A DNA stretch of 5,249 nucleotides, taken from assembly GCA_946886125.1 (NCBI GenBank), contig CAMPHY010000042.1, positions 1 to 5,249 of the forward strand, written 5' to 3'. Numbering within the stretch: position 1 is the first letter of the stretch; the number at the start of each line of letters is the position of its first letter. Under the pieces are notes generated by a model. It saw only the letters and a list, made by a program, of their open reading frames with translations, did not search any database and was not told where the DNA came from. This DNA comes from an uncultured Candidatus Saccharibacteria bacterium (lineage in GTDB: Bacteria > Patescibacteria > Saccharimonadia > Saccharimonadales > UBA6022). Shown piece after piece: positions 4,242 to 5,249 of the stretch. The position numbers and the translations under genes were made by a program.

Positions 4242-4822
4242 TACTTTGTCTCCTCTTCAGCTGCTTTTTTAGTAGCCGGCTTCTTTTTAGCAGGAGCATT
4301 TAGCCACTCGTCACGAGGTACCATGCTTTTTAGAGCATCGATAGTTGCATAAGCAATGTTAACCTTATTGGTTGATCCAAGTGACTTTGAAAGCATGTTA
4401 CGGATACCTGTCACGCCGATAATAGATCGTACAACACCACCAGCAATAATACCGGTACCTGGTGCGGCTGGCTTCAGAAGTACTTGCGCACCTGAAACTT
4501 TTACTTCAGCATCGTGAGGTATGGTTTCCTTAACAATAGGAATAGTAATCATATTCTTTTTCGCAACATCAGTTGCCTTAGCAATTGCGGTCTGTACGTC
4601 CTGGCCCTTAGAGACACCTACGCCAACTTTGCTTTTTCGATCACCGACAACGACGAGAGCTTTAAAGCGGAAACGACGTCCACCCTTTACAACACGGGCT
4701 ACGCGATCAATATTAATTACTAGTTCTTCAAACTGCTTTGGCTCTTGTGGCGCATCGTTACGACGGCTGTCGCGACGTGGTGCACGTGGAGCGCGAGTAT
4801 TCGTTTGGGCTTGTTCGGCCAT
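4241..4822 (-). CDS. rpsE: 30S ribosomal protein uS5
   Basis: The 193-residue product is uS5, which lies on the solvent side of the 30S body near the mRNA entry channel and influences decoding accuracy. The N-terminal double-stranded-RNA-binding-like domain is FEELVINIDRVARVVKGGRR onward (about 31-90), including KVGVGVSKG at 65-73. The C-terminal domain has PGTGIIAGGVVRSIIGVTG (121-139) and NVAYATIDAL-like NIAYATIDALKSM (155-167). Lineage-type extensions are an Arg/Pro-rich first 28 residues and a Lys/Ala/Glu tail from about 177. The ATG follows the rplR stop by 1 nt, with GGAG (plus 4830-4833) 7 nt upstream inside rplR. Its TAA stop overlaps the rplO start. Confidence 0.98.
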   Translation of the reverse strand: MAEQAQTNTRAPRAPRRDSRRNDAPQEPKQFEELVINIDRVARVVKGGRRFRFKALVVVGDRKSKVGVGVSKGQDVQTAIAKATDVAKKNMITIPIVKETIPHDAEVKVSGAQVLLKPAAPGTGIIAGGVVRSIIGVTGIRNMLSKSLGSTNKVNIAYATIDALKSMVPRDEWLNAPAKKKPATKKAAEEETK

Positions 4823-4823
4823 A

Positions 4824-5177
4824 TTAAAACTCCAATCCTTCTTTACGTGCAGCCTCGGCTAGAGCGCTTAAGCGGCCAGCGTACTGACGGCCGTTGCGAT
4901 CGAACACAACTGCAGTTACTTTAGCTTTTTTTGCCTTTTTGGCAATATCTGTACCAACTTGTGCAGCGCGCTCAGTCATCGTACCAGTATTTTTTGTACC
5001 GACAGTTGTCGCACTCGCAACTGTATGCTGTTTTACATCATCAATTAGTTGCGCACTTACGTGAGTATTACTAATAGTTACTGTTAAGCGAGGACGCTCG
5101 GCAGTACCAGTGACTTTAGCACGGACACGATTCTTGCGAAGACTCTTATTAAGGAGTTTTTTAGCGAGATCAGCCAT
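4824..5177 (-). CDS. rplR: 50S ribosomal protein uL18
   Basis: The 117-residue product is uL18, which binds 5S rRNA together with uL5 and anchors it in the central protuberance. A basic N-terminus (about 1-22, for RNA binding) leads into RPRLTVTISNTHVSAQLIDD (28-47). The C-terminal family pattern VVFDRNGRQYAGRLSALAEAARKEGLEF follows (90-117). Length is normal. The ATG fits the family start, but the nearest purine-rich site AGGAAAGG (plus 5191-5198) is 13 nt upstream, inside the end of rplF. The gap to rplF is 2 nt and to rpsE 1 nt, as in a translationally coupled spc operon. Confidence 0.98.
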   Translation of the reverse strand: MADLAKKLLNKSLRKNRVRAKVTGTAERPRLTVTISNTHVSAQLIDDVKQHTVASATTVGTKNTGTMTERAAQVGTDIAKKAKKAKVTAVVFDRNGRQYAGRLSALAEAARKEGLEF

Positions 5178-5179
5178 AA

Positions 5180-5249
5180 TTATTTACCAGCCTTTCCTGC
5201 CTTGCGAAGCACAACTTCGTCAGCATATTTAATACCTTTACCCTTGTAC
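5180..5249 (-). CDS. rplF: 50S ribosomal protein uL6, C-terminal end only (runs off the window)
   Basis: The last 22 codons and a TAA stop are present. They read YKGKGIKYADEVVLRKAGKAG plus a final Lys, the diagnostic C-terminus of uL6 (YKGKG-YADE). uL6 sits near the GTPase-associated region of the 50S subunit. Order rplF-rplR-rpsE is the conserved spc order. The final codons also supply the purine-rich site for rplR. Confidence 0.96.
   Translation of the reverse strand, partial: YKGKGIKYADEVVLRKAGKAGK

Noticed and set aside
1..5249. tRNA, rRNA, CRISPR arrays, insertion sequences, prophage or defence genes
   Set aside because: No cloverleaf, spaced direct repeats, transposase-like frame or defence domain was seen on either strand; apart from three small unknown genes this is a housekeeping locus.

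Overview
The window is the junction of the spc and alpha ribosomal-protein operons of a bacterium, with every confident gene on the minus strand. In transcription order it runs rplF (3' end only), rplR, rpsE, rplO, a small unknown gene, secY, two more small unknown genes, infA, rpmJ and the first codons of rpsM. Three things point to a Candidate Phyla Radiation (Patescibacteria) lineage. rpmD (uL30) is absent between rpsE and rplO, where these genes overlap by one base. rpmJ (bL36) lacks all its zinc ligands. The gene complement is lean. Saccharibacteria (TM7) is my best guess from the look of the proteins, not from a search. One gene stops with TGA and no in-frame TGA is read through in the coding regions, so recoding of UGA is not indicated.

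Region 3715-5249 is a tight ribosomal block. rplF-rplR have a 2-nt gap, rplR-rpsE a 1-nt gap, and rpsE-rplO a TAATG overlap. A strong intrinsic terminator closes the block right after rplO, so secY is not simply the next gene of that transcript as in the classical spc operon.

Region 1709-3712 holds a 101-codon unknown gene with its own candidate promoter and terminator. secY follows with its own candidate promoter, and a perfect 19-bp hairpin terminator ends it. adk and map, which often sit between secY and infA in other bacteria, are not in the window.

Region 387-1708 is the least conventional part. It has two unknown genes (155 and about 107 codons) separated by about 200 bases that carry two RNA hairpins and a promoter-like element. 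A 32-bp imperfect hairpin follows the second gene. In these hairpins the imperfect stem positions are G·U on the minus strand and A/C on the plus strand, so they were probably selected as minus-strand RNA.

Region 1-517 is the start of the alpha-type transcript: two tandem sigma70-like promoters, then infA, rpmJ and rpsM. The downstream promoter sits so close to infA that its transcript would be nearly leaderless. Overall the window encodes ribosome parts, initiation factor IF-1 and the protein-export channel. It is cut into at least four likely transcription units instead of one long one, and each small unknown gene has its own signals.
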